DNA of 9,045 bases. Origin: Methanomicrobiales archaeon (lineage in GTDB: Archaea; Halobacteriota; Methanomicrobia; Methanomicrobiales; Methanoculleaceae). Position 1 is the stretch's first letter; each line of letters starts with the position of its first letter. Location of the stretch: positions 1 through 9,045 of the forward strand of contig JAAZID010000010.1 in the NCBI GenBank assembly GCA_012510295.1, in the 5' to 3' direction. The notes below the pieces were generated by a model. That model ran no database searches and was not told where the DNA came from. It saw only the letters and a list, made by a program, of their open reading frames with translations. The translations under genes were made by a program, and so were the position numbers. Below, piece by piece: positions 1 through 5,662 of this stretch.

Positions 1-219
1 AAAACCTGTTGTGGATGTGGAGCAGTGCATGACATGCCACTCTGGAAACGGGTAATGGTATGTGAATGTGGAGTTGTCCTTGATCGCGATCGGAATAGCG
101 CGGTCAATATCATGGTTCGATTCCTATCACAGAATGCCTCGTGGACGGGCTATCAGCAATTTGCTGATAATCTACGAAAAACAGGTCTGGGACTTCCTGA
201 AGTCCCGGTACACTCGTAG
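1..219 (+). CDS. tnpB: TnpB C-terminal end, IS200/IS605 family (partial)
   Basis: This is the last 72 codons of a TnpB protein, open from base 1 of the window, so the start lies outside. TnpB is an RNA-guided nuclease encoded by IS200/IS605 transposons and is related to the ancestor of Cas12. The visible part carries the C-terminal zinc ribbon: a first Cys pair (CCGC at residues 3-6), the MPLW segment, and a second CxC pair in VCECG. It is followed by the DRDRNSAVNI motif, which in this family contains the last acidic residue of the RuvC-like site. The tail of about 35 residues after NI is variable in the family. The gene ends just before the element's hairpin right end, the usual layout. The TnpA transposase and the left end are not in the window, so activity cannot be judged. 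Confidence 0.93.
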   Translation, partial: KTCCGCGAVHDMPLWKRVMVCECGVVLDRDRNSAVNIMVRFLSQNASWTGYQQFADNLRKTGLGLPEVPVHS

Positions 220-271
220 GAAGCCCCGCCCTTTAGGGCGGGGTAGTTCACTGCCAGACAAACGTGTAGTC
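120..271 (+). ncRNA. Putative omega RNA (reRNA) of the TnpB element
   Basis: TnpB systems make a guide RNA from the 3' end of tnpB through the right end into flanking DNA. The two hairpins at 189-206 and 224-243 are the expected scaffold stems. The guide would be the roughly 16-20 bases after the element end (from about 252), which here match the last codons of the minus-strand secreted-protein gene. The 5' boundary is a guess; only the hairpins and the position are seen in the sequence. Confidence 0.45.
189..251 (+). mobile_element. IS200/IS605 right end with two hairpins
   Basis: Two perfect hairpins lie at the tnpB 3' end. The first is GGGACTTC (189-196) pairing with GAAGTCCC (199-206), inside the coding region. 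The second is CCCCGCCC (224-231), loop TTTA, GGGCGGGG (236-243). The sequence then reads TAGTTCAC to about 251. In this family a subterminal palindrome near the right end is recognised by the Y1 transposase, and cleavage occurs a few bases beyond it. I place the end at about 251 from the TTCAC sequence; the exact base is an inference. Confidence 0.75.
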
Positions 272-691
272 CTGGATGCCGGCCACCTTATCCCCGTAGA
301 TCTCGAACCGCCATGTCCCAGGGTGCAGGCCGGCATAGTCCTTTATGCGCAGGTAGATCCTTCCATTCACGCCATCATACGCGTCATAGTACGGCCCGAG
401 CACGGCATCCGGCGCGTGAACCGTCAGGCGAAGCGAATTGGCCGCATCACCCCAGTTCAGGTCGATGATGAGTTCTGTTGTGCCTGCGGCAACATAGGTC
501 GAGTACCAGTTCGTCTCGCCCTGCACGATGCTTCCGGTGGTCATCGGGGTAAATGATGGGTTATCTTCGAGTATCGCGTCCCCGGCCGGGGTTACGATGT
601 AGCTATGGATTTCTGTCTCCTGCGCCGCTACGGTCGGGATCAGAAACGCCGCGGCGACCACGATAATTATTGCGATTCTGTAGAGGTTCAT
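248..691 (-). CDS. Small secreted protein, function unknown
   Basis: This encodes 147 residues beginning MNLYRIAIIIVVAAAFLIP, a clear signal peptide with probable cleavage after VAAQ (about residue 24). The mature part is rich in beta-forming and aromatic residues (NWYSTYV, ELIIDLNWG, LRLTVHAPD, GRIYLRIKDY, TWRFEIYGDK, YTFVWQ). It resembles small archaeal exported proteins with a pre-peptidase-like beta-sandwich fold; that fold is an inference. I chose the ATG at 691 rather than an upstream in-frame codon at 721 because GGTG lies just upstream and the signal peptide begins there. The stop codon TGA (250-248) is formed by bases of the IS right end, so the native last residues may have been replaced. 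It is transcribed divergently from the next gene. Confidence 0.8.
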   Translation of the reverse strand: MNLYRIAIIIVVAAAFLIPTVAAQETEIHSYIVTPAGDAILEDNPSFTPMTTGSIVQGETNWYSTYVAAGTTELIIDLNWGDAANSLRLTVHAPDAVLGPYYDAYDGVNGRIYLRIKDYAGLHPGTWRFEIYGDKVAGIQDYTFVWQ

Positions 692-721
692 AGTGCACCG
701 TAGAAGAATTTCTAAAACCAC

Positions 722-754
722 TATATACCTTTTACGGCCATTACGCCTATATAT
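722..754 (-). promoter_or_regulatory. Promoter of the 691-248 gene
   Basis: On the minus strand AAAAGG is followed by TATATA (727-722), directly after the 11-mer ATGGCCGTAAA (741-731). A second TATA-like run lies at 748-754. The nearer box would give a very short leader of about 10 nt, the farther one about 30 nt. The duplicated 11-mer favours the nearer box. Confidence 0.5.
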
Positions 755-773
755 CGCGTGATATGCAGCTGCG

Positions 774-790
774 ATGGCCGTAAACTATAT
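774..790 (+). promoter_or_regulatory. Promoter of the 979-1491 gene
   Basis: ATGGCCGTAAA (774-784) is followed by CTATAT (TATAT at 786-790), an archaeal TATA-like box. The same 11-mer precedes the divergent TATA box on the other strand. Transcription would start near 812-816, giving a leader of about 165 nt that contains element 1 copy A. Confidence 0.5.
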
Positions 791-829
791 CAAACTCTTT
801 ACTGGATAGAACAGCACGGATGCCTGAAC

Positions 830-964
830 GGTATCCCGCGGGAGTCGGGGAACTCGATCGGCATCGTGTCCCGGCTCCCAACAGCGTGCCCGGAGGGCCA
901 ATAGGGCTGTTGGCGCCCAGAAGGGATAGCCATTGTGGTTCTACGACCCCCCGGGGCACGCATG
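830..964 (+). repeat. Element 1, copy A: structured leader repeat
   Basis: This copy has the opposite orientation to B, C and D, and the same orientation relative to its downstream gene as copy D. GGTATCCC (830-837) pairs with GGGATAGCC (923-931, one bulged G) and closes the element. GGGAGTCGGG (840-849) pairs with CCCGGCTCCC (870-879). CAACAGC (879-885) pairs with GCTGTTG (906-912), with a small GCCC/GGGC hairpin inside. Similarity to copy D continues past the closing helix to GGGGCACGCATGAA at the ribosome binding site of the 979 gene. It lies between a TATA box and the start codon, so it is probably transcribed as part of the 5' leader. Confidence 0.75.
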
Positions 965-978
965 AATGAGGTGAAACT

Positions 979-1491
979 ATGAAGTTACTGCAGGTTGGCA
1001 TAGCTGCACTCCTTGTGCTGCTCTGTTTTGGGGGAGTCTCGGCAATCGAAACGGTCGACTTCGCTGTATATCTCCGGCAACCGCCGTCGGATATGTCTAA
1101 CGTCATGGATGTAGAGGTGCTTTCCGGAGAGATCTCAAGAGACACTGGTGCACGGGATGTCGCCACGTTCCCCTTCGGGGGGACAATCACTGAATCGCAG
1201 CCCAGTCGGACCTTTCAGTTTGCTGTGCCTCCAGGCGTCTACAACTCCATCCAAGTCGACATGAAGTTCTACCAGGTCGATGGTAAATGGAGCGACCTGA
1301 GATTGAAACTGGTCGACAGCAGCAACTGTGTTCTCGCACAGGATGACGGGCCGTGGATCTTTGAAAACGGCGAGCGCCATGTGCGGTATGATCATCGTCT
1401 CCAGGAAGGCGATACTTATTGGATCGTTGTCGAAAAGATCAGCCTTGTTGGTGATACCTGGTTTGATGGGACCGTGAAATTGCAGACATGA
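979..1491 (+). CDS. Secreted protein, function unknown
   Basis: This encodes 170 residues. The N-terminus MKLLQVGIAALLVLLCFGG is a signal peptide, probably cut after VSA (residue 22). The rest shows alternating polar and hydrophobic strands (FAVYLRQPP, FQFAVPPGVYNSIQVDMKFYQVDG, LRLKLVDSSNCVL, DTYWIVVEKISLVGDTWFDGTVKLQT), suggesting an extracellular beta-sandwich. I recognise no catalytic motif and cannot name the family. The start is set by GAGGTGA placed 5 nt before the ATG at 979. A six-codon upstream frame (962-982) ends in an ATGA overlap with this start. The gene follows a long structured leader (element 1 copy A) and ends at a T-rich terminator. Confidence 0.82.
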   Translation: MKLLQVGIAALLVLLCFGGVSAIETVDFAVYLRQPPSDMSNVMDVEVLSGEISRDTGARDVATFPFGGTITESQPSRTFQFAVPPGVYNSIQVDMKFYQVDGKWSDLRLKLVDSSNCVLAQDDGPWIFENGERHVRYDHRLQEGDTYWIVVEKISLVGDTWFDGTVKLQT

Positions 1492-1492
1492 A

Positions 1493-1525
1493 AGTATCAG
1501 GTACCGCCTATGATACTCTTTTTTT
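1493..1525 (+). terminator. Terminator of the 979-1491 gene
   Basis: AGTATCA (1493-1499) pairs with TGATACT (1511-1517), followed after one C by seven T (1519-1525). It starts two bases after the stop codon. Archaeal termination mainly needs the T-run; the stem is an additional feature. Confidence 0.65.
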
Positions 1526-1596
1526 GCTCTTAGCTTGGCTATCAAATGATCCAGTGAATACCCAATATTAGGACTGGTAAATTGAGAGAAAAAACA

Positions 1597-1860
1597 TGAC
1601 CTTGACCATAGAACGCAAGCCTCATCGTGGCCAAAAATGAGTTCTCCGATCTCTTTTGTGAGCCGCGTTTCCTCCTGACCGTTGCACTATATCTCATCAT
1701 CGCCCTGGCCGGCATGCCCCAGGGGTTTGAACGTTATGATTACGCCCTCTCCTCCTACAACGAAGCGCTACAGGCAACTGATGAGTACCGGAATCTACAG
1801 GAGGTGGGAGCCTGGTGGCTTGATGCGCCGGGCAAGCCCTCGATATTCCTCATTTCTCAA
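1597..1860 (+). pseudogene. Truncated ABC-2 permease fragment
   Basis: From the GTG at 1627 the frame reads VAKNEFSDLFCEPRFLL, then LYLIIALAGMPQGFERYDYALSSYNEALQATDEYRNLQEVGAWWLD up to PSIFLIS. This matches, residue for residue over most positions, the N-terminal 85 or so residues of the complete permease at 6727-5663. Upstream, ATG at 1597 opens MTLTIERKP in another frame and an in-frame stop lies at 1609, so the fragment appears frameshifted near 1617. Similarity stops at about 1855, where the A-run and the 3' end of the M28 peptidase gene on the opposite strand begin. It lacks all later membrane helices and cannot make a working permease. It lies opposite in orientation to its two paralogues. 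Confidence 0.8.
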
Positions 1861-1868
1861 AAAAAGTA
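1859..1868 (-). terminator. T-run terminator of the M28 peptidase gene
   Basis: On the minus strand the stop codon (1871-1869) is followed by TAC and then seven T (1865-1859). An oligo-T run directly after a stop codon is a typical archaeal termination signal. No stem is evident. Confidence 0.5.
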
Positions 1869-3520
1869 TCAGTGCCGCCTTTTCCTGTATACCATAATGA
1901 GGACGAGGGCAAAGACGAGCGCACCGCCACCAGCGAATATCCCGATAATAGGTATCCCTTTTGGTCCGGGTTCATAGAAGGGATCGTTATTCGGAGGGAA
2001 CTCGAATGATTCTTTCAACAGGCTTCTGATGATGAAGGTCGTCTCATCGCTCCCGACGACTTCGCCGTCCTCTCCGTATGCCACGATCCCGTAGGTGTGG
2101 TTGCCTGGCGTGAGGTGGAAAGAGTTCTCTGAAGAGATGTTTGCGACCCTGATCCCGTCGACAAAACCGGCGATTGCGGCAACTCCCTCGGGCCTCTCGA
2201 TCCGGTAGTCAAGAAGATGAATGCAGCCAAGCCACTTTTGCAGGCCAAAGGTTTCAATACCCTCCTGCGAGCGTTTTCCATGGATTGCTATCCCGACGCT
2301 GTTCTTCGCCGCAACACCGGGAAAATCGAGATCTCTTCCCTCTGCGGTGAGATGTGTCTTCTGCCGGTTGCCTGCCCGGTCATAGCCGATGATCTGCACC
2401 TCGTGGGCGCCCGGGACGCACCGTATCGGTCCCCAGAGAGGATTTTCATAGCGGTCATAGCCATTCACCTCTGTGGTGTGGATGGTGCGAGGCAGGGAAA
2501 CCGCACCCGACGGGCAGGAGCCGAGATTCTGGCCGTCGACGATCACCTCATAGGTGAGGTCTTTCTCCGGGGAATCGTAATAGATAGTCCCGTTCTCCAC
2601 CCGGACTACATATTCGGGAGGTGTCAGGTCGCCGGTGTCTTCCACCCATGCGATTGCGCCGGCCACCGCTCCGGCGCACTCGGCGGCGAGAGTGTAATTG
2701 AGCCTTTCAGGACGATCTTCCGGCGTATCCCAGATTATGAGATGGCTTCCCTGGTCGACCAGCCGTAGCGCCGGGATGTGTCGTTCCTGAAAATTGACTT
2801 CATCCCCTACCGCAGCCGGATTGCTGAAGTCGCGCTCATATATGATACCTTTGCTCCCGGGGAGCCACTCATAGAGCCATCGATGCTGGGGAAGGGCGCG
2901 AGCCTTGAGAGAATCGCCATACGCCACGCAGTCGAGGTTGATGACAGCTATGATCTCGTCATGGCGATCTTTGTGCGCATCCAGCCACCGTTTACTCCCG
3001 AACAGCCCACATCCTCGCCTGAAAAGGCGATGAAATAGATGGTCCGGTCCAGATCTTCGTCCCGGAGGAGGCGAGCAACTTCCAGCATTGATGCGACGCC
3101 GGCAGCGTTGTCGTCGGCGCCTGGATACACCTCACCGGGGTGTTCGGGGGCGGCGGTGTCGTAGTGAGCGGAAATGATAACGGTTCTGTTACTCTTCCCT
3201 TCCTTCACCCCGATCACATTGGAGCCTATGAGCACCGTTTGTACTTCATAACCTCCCCCTCCTTTATACGTCGCGACCGGCACCTCGAAGGGCTCGACGG
3301 TCACCATAAGCCCGCGCTCATGCATTTTTTCGCCGATATACCCGGTCGCTTCTTCCTCGCTCCCCGTGAACCGCGAGAGATTGCAGAGGTCGCGGGTGAT
3401 GGCCTCGATCTCATCGGCATCCGCAGTGAGCGCTGAGGTCGCGGGGACGAGGAAGATGAATAGAACGAAGACGAAATAGAGTTTTTTTATGGTGATTAAC
3501 GTTCTTTCGCGGTTGTCCAA
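1869..3520 (-). pseudogene. M28 family metallopeptidase, membrane-anchored, frameshifted
   Basis: The combined reading is about 550 residues. It begins at TTG 3520 (GGTGGTGATGAGAG upstream) with a signal-like segment LYFVFVLFIFLVPATSA. M28 zinc-peptidase motifs follow in order: AHYD (His119, Asp121), GADDNAAG (Asp136/137), FSGEDVG (Glu169 as likely general base, Asp170 as likely metal ligand). The frame then breaks near 3006: after GAT GTG GG one base is missing, and the other frame continues LFGSKRWLDAHKDRHDEIIAVINLDCVAYGDS with the next metal Asp. The final metal His is unclear; GSHLIIWDTPED lies in the right region. The C-terminal half has two Ig-like stretches and ends in one helix, IPIIGIFAGGGALVFALVLIMVY, followed by RKRRH. 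That suggests an extracellular peptidase anchored by its C-terminus. A stop follows 19 codons after the shift, so it is a pseudogene unless the indel is a sequencing error. Confidence 0.82.
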
Positions 3521-3574
3521 CTCTCATCACCACCTGGTGCGTTATAGATCTCTTTCGAGTCGTGTACTGTCCTG

Positions 3575-3581
3575 TATTTAT
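3575..3581 (-). promoter_or_regulatory. TATA box for the M28 peptidase gene
   Basis: The minus strand reads AAAG then ATAAATA then CAGG. The box centre is about 58 nt before the TTG start at 3520, giving a predicted leader of about 30 nt that contains the GGTGGTGATG ribosome binding site. The region 3521-3740 holds no convincing gene. Confidence 0.45.
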
Positions 3582-3740
3582 CTTTCGAGAAGAATTTAGC
3601 GGTCTGGGGCCACTCACCGCAGGAACCTGGAATATCCCGACAAGGAGAAGTCCTGTTAAGACAGCGAGCGTGCTTCTGTGTGCTTCTGTTTTTTCCTTTC
3701 ATTTCTCTCACGTTTCTCCCCGAAGACATAGCACTGCAAT

Positions 3741-3835
3741 GGCTATCTGGAAGCCAACAGCCCTATTGCCCTCCAGGCACGCGGCGGGGGTCGGGGCACG
3801 ATGCCGGTCGAGACACCCGGCTCCCGCGGGATACC
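3741..3835 (-). repeat. Element 1, copy B (degenerate)
   Basis: On the minus strand this copy runs from GGTATCCC (3835-3828) to GATAGCC (3747-3741). The closing helix loses its GGG, and the two inner helices carry several mismatches, so it is the most decayed of the four copies. It lies directly downstream, in sense direction, of the 24-bp palindrome and element 2, and about 220 nt upstream of the peptidase start. Confidence 0.65.
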
Positions 3836-3850
3836 GCAGGCGGCTTCCCT

Positions 3851-3874
3851 GATGGAGGCGTCGACGCCTCCATC
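3851..3874. promoter_or_regulatory. Perfect 24-bp palindrome
   Basis: The half-site GATGGAGGCGTC (3851-3862) is followed directly by its exact reverse complement (3863-3874). It sits between element 2 and element 1 copy B. The matching place beside copy C keeps only GGCGTCGAC. It could be an operator for a dimeric regulator or an RNA hairpin; the sequence does not decide. Confidence 0.55.
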
Positions 3875-3876
3875 AC

Positions 3877-4130
3877 CTTAACGTTTCTGTGCTCACCATC
3901 AAACTGTCGGTGGTATCTCCAGCCCACCGGTTCTCCTCGATTTGCAGCGACAGTTTCTGTTCATAAGCAGTACAGCCGATCTCCAGGGGAAATTGGCCCT
4001 GTGTCCTCTCACGGGCGCGGGGTCTGTTTCGGACCGGAACTCGCGATACCTCCTCTCTGAGCCAGAAATCTGGCGATTTCGATGGTGTGCGTCCGACCCG
4101 GCCGCCGACGGACCGGCGATGCGCGTGCAC
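3877..4130 (-). repeat. Element 2, first copy
   Basis: This is a noncoding repeat of about 255 bp that aligns end to end with the copies at 5371-5625 and 8458-8711, with very few indels. It contains a 6-bp hairpin with loop TCTCAC (GTGTCC 4001-4006, GGGCGC 4013-4018). In this copy it lies between element 1 copies C and B, with no permease 3' end next to it. Orientation is given relative to the flanking genes. Confidence 0.75.
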
Positions 4131-4146
4131 CCGCCGGAACCGCAAC

Positions 4147-4246
4147 GGCTATCCCTTTCGGGCGTCAACAGCCTATTGCCCTCCGGGCACGCTGTGGGAG
4201 TCCGGGACACGACGTCAATCGAGACACCCGGCTCCCGCGGGATACC
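4147..4246 (-). repeat. Element 1, copy C: structured repeat with its own TATA box
   Basis: On the minus strand GGTATCCC (4246-4239) pairs with GGGATAGCC (4155-4147) as a closing helix. The inner helix is GGGAGCCGGG with CCCGG-A-CTCCC (one bulged A). A third helix uses ACAGC and GCTGT, and CCC-GAAA-GGG forms an optional GNRA hairpin near the end. The next start codon in its sense direction is far away, beyond element 2 and copy B, so here it could be a free-standing small RNA. Confidence 0.7.
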
Positions 4247-4284
4247 GCACACGGTATCGTCAATCAAGGCGTCGACATTCTTTC

Positions 4285-4300
4285 ATATACCTTTTCTGTG
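4285..4300 (-). promoter_or_regulatory. TATA box upstream of element 1 copy C
   Basis: The minus strand reads GCACAGAAAAGG then TATAT (4289-4285). This is a good archaeal A-rich BRE plus TATA arrangement. It lies 39 nt from the closing helix of copy C, almost the same spacing as in copy A, and would direct transcription into copy C. Confidence 0.5.
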
Positions 4301-4306
4301 CACCCC

Positions 4307-4332
4307 TCAAAACCGCCGTTGCAGCCGCGGTT
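4307..4332 (-). terminator. Possible terminator of the 4949-4392 gene
   Basis: On the minus strand AACCGC (4332-4327) pairs with GCGGTT (4316-4311), followed by TTG, so the stem ends in TTTT. It is about 60 nt after the stop codon. The interval 4333-4391 shows nothing else. Confidence 0.4.
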
Positions 4333-4391
4333 AACCTGATCCGGCCGCCCCGTGGCTATGGCTCTCTTTTTCGGCGTCGGGAAACTTCGAC

Positions 4392-4949
4392 TCAGTTCCC
4401 GCCCTTCCTCCCGCCTCCCGGGAGGGATCCATTAACCAGAGCGCTCAGGTGCTCGAGCCCCCGTTCCGAATTATACGCCACCACCTGCGGGCTGCCGTCC
4501 TCTCTGAAGGTGTCGGGTGCGCCGGTGATCACAAAGAGGGCGCCGTCGGCATACGGTCCGAAATCGTGCAGCCCGAAGATCGCACTCTGCAGCGTGATCG
4601 TTTCAGATTTTGTCTTCTCGCTAACATGATACGAGTGCATAAGTTTCGTCGGTTCCGGAAGGGTGAGTACGACATACGTACCCTCTTCTTCGTCCATATG
4701 GTTCGAGAGATCCTCCCAGGAGACGTACATCTCAACAGGCGGCGTCAGGCTATGGAGGACCGCCAGACACTCCTCATAGAGGGGTCCAAACCGATCATCT
4801 CCTTCTACGATCCGCACCTCCCCTTCCCCTGCGGTATGAATGAGAACAACCGCTCCTTCCTCCGAAGAAAGAGAGGCGTGGTAAAGGAGAACGACAGCAG
4901 AGAGTAGGACAATGAGCACGAGGGAGATGAGAAAGTATCGTTTGTTCAT
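4392..4949 (-). CDS. Membrane-anchored extracellular protein, function unknown
   Basis: This encodes 185 residues starting MNKRYFLISLVLIVLLSAVVLLY, an N-terminal membrane anchor or uncleaved signal, followed by an acidic exported domain (VVLIHTAGEGEVRIVEGDDRFGPLYEECLAVLHSL). No lipobox cysteine is visible. An upstream in-frame ATG at 4961 is possible; I prefer 4949 because the hydrophobic segment starts there and it begins 4 nt after the stop of the 34-aa gene. The segment TPPVEMYVS resembles TPVEMYVS in the loop of the complete ABC permease upstream, which hints at a related extracytoplasmic domain. The tail GGGRKGGN is low complexity. It is the last of three closely packed minus-strand genes. 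Function not recognised. Confidence 0.78.
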   Translation of the reverse strand: MNKRYFLISLVLIVLLSAVVLLYHASLSSEEGAVVLIHTAGEGEVRIVEGDDRFGPLYEECLAVLHSLTPPVEMYVSWEDLSNHMDEEEGTYVVLTLPEPTKLMHSYHVSEKTKSETITLQSAIFGLHDFGPYADGALFVITGAPDTFREDGSPQVVAYNSERGLEHLSALVNGSLPGGGRKGGN

Positions 4950-4953
4950 GATG

Positions 4954-5058
4954 TTACCCATCTTCCGCAGTAGCGCTCCTCACCGCCAGCACATGGACCG
5001 CGCCGACGACCAGCAGCGCCACAAAGAGGGCGCCAGTTCCAGAAGAGAGTCTTTGCAT
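4954..5058 (-). CDS. 34-aa single-helix membrane protein
   Basis: A short gene reads MQRLSSGTGALFVALLVVGA then VHVLAVRSATAEDG. It has one strongly hydrophobic helix (about residues 10-26) with an Arg on either side. The ATG at 5058 directly follows the TGA stop of the preceding gene, and the TAA lies 4 nt before the next start, so the three genes would be translationally coupled. An ATG at 5062 overlaps the same stop as ATGA but opens an Arg/Cys/Gly-rich frame that does not look like protein. Small helices of this kind sometimes act as accessory subunits of membrane complexes; here that is only a guess from the neighbours. Confidence 0.5.
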   Translation of the reverse strand: MQRLSSGTGALFVALLVVGAVHVLAVRSATAEDG

Positions 5059-5337
5059 TCATGGTTCGCCCCTGAAACACGCCCGGACGAGATAGAGCGA
5101 GGTGGCGATAAAGACGATACCAAGACCGATGCTGACATAGTCGAGCGGGTGCGCCCGGAGGAGAGATATCCACCAGTAGTCGGATGGGATGGCCATCCCC
5201 CGCGCGCCCAAGCTCACGAACAGCATCCCAACCGCTGCGGAGAACAGCGCCGAGACGAAGGCGCGGACCCTCGGGTAAGGTATACCAAAGAGATCGTTTC
5301 CCCAGAACTTTTCAGAAAATGTGCGCATTGTCATCAT
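5059..5337 (-). CDS. Two-helix membrane protein, function unknown
   Basis: This encodes about 92 residues with two predicted membrane helices: VRAFVSALFSAAVGMLFVSLG and DYVSIGLGIVFIATSLYLV, joined by a loop with SDYWWISLLRAHP. It ends RACFRGEP. Starts at 5337, 5334 and 5328 are possible; GGTGATGAG just upstream favours 5337 or 5334, and a TTG at 5352 is less likely. It is the first gene of a three-gene cluster with the 34-aa and 185-aa proteins. Its promoter region is the end of element 2, where GCACAGAAACGTTAAGG lies about 35-50 nt before the start. Family not recognised. Confidence 0.7.
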   Translation of the reverse strand: MMTMRTFSEKFWGNDLFGIPYPRVRAFVSALFSAAVGMLFVSLGARGMAIPSDYWWISLLRAHPLDYVSIGLGIVFIATSLYLVRACFRGEP

Positions 5338-5351
5338 CTCATCACCAATCA

Positions 5352-5625
5352 AGACATCGGTGTTGCTCCCCTTAACGTTTCTGTGCTCATCATCGAATCG
5401 TCAGCGGTGCCTCCGCCTCACCGGTTCTCCTCGATTTACGGCGATGGCATCTGTTCACGAACAATACGGCCGATCTCCATGGGAAATCAACCCTGTGCCC
5501 TCTCACGGGCACGGGGGTCTGTTTCGGATCGAAACTCGCGATACCTCCCCCGGATCCCGAAGTCTGGCGATTTCGATGGTGTGCATCCGGCCCGGCCGCA
5601 CGACGAACCGGCGATGCGCGTGCAC
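5352..5625 (-). repeat. Element 2, second copy
   Basis: This copy aligns with 8439-8711 over its whole length, including about 19 extra bases (5352-5370) not shared with the first copy. The hairpin is GTGCCC (5495-5500), loop TCTCAC, GGGCAC (5507-5512). In sense direction it follows the 3' end of the complete permease gene and leads into the 92-aa protein gene, so it spans the end of one transcription unit and the probable promoter of the next. Confidence 0.78.
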
Positions 5626-5642
5626 CAGCCTTGCACGTATCG

Positions 5643-5661
5643 GGCGGTTCCACCTTCCGCC
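5643..5661 (-). terminator. Hairpin after the complete permease gene
   Basis: On the minus strand GGCGG (5661-5657) pairs with CCGCC (5647-5643), starting one base after the stop codon. The same hairpin at the same distance follows the second permease. There is no T-run, so it may stabilise the mRNA 3' end or mark a processing site rather than terminate transcription. Confidence 0.4.
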
Positions 5662-5662
5662 G

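Noticed and set aside
747..1190. A 147-codon minus-strand frame across copy A and the start of the 979 gene
   Set aside because: It is antisense to a signal-peptide gene with a good ribosome binding site and has no protein-like features.
3496..3729. A 77-codon frame (or 68 codons from 3699) before the peptidase gene
   Set aside because: It overlaps the peptidase start, covers the likely TATA box at 3575-3581, and has no recognisable protein character.
4946..5173. Frame MNAKTLFWNWRPLCGAAGRR starting with an ATGA overlap at 5062
   Set aside because: Despite the attractive overlap the product is Arg/Gly/Cys-rich, while the neighbouring frame from 5058 gives a clean membrane helix.
5390..5653. 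Minus-strand frame in element 2 with a similar ending (SKRRTGE type) and a stop at the same place in all three copies
   Set aside because: The shared stop follows from DNA similarity alone. Between copies, changes fall on first codon positions at least as often as third, there is no conserved start, and the composition is Arg-rich like a shadow frame.
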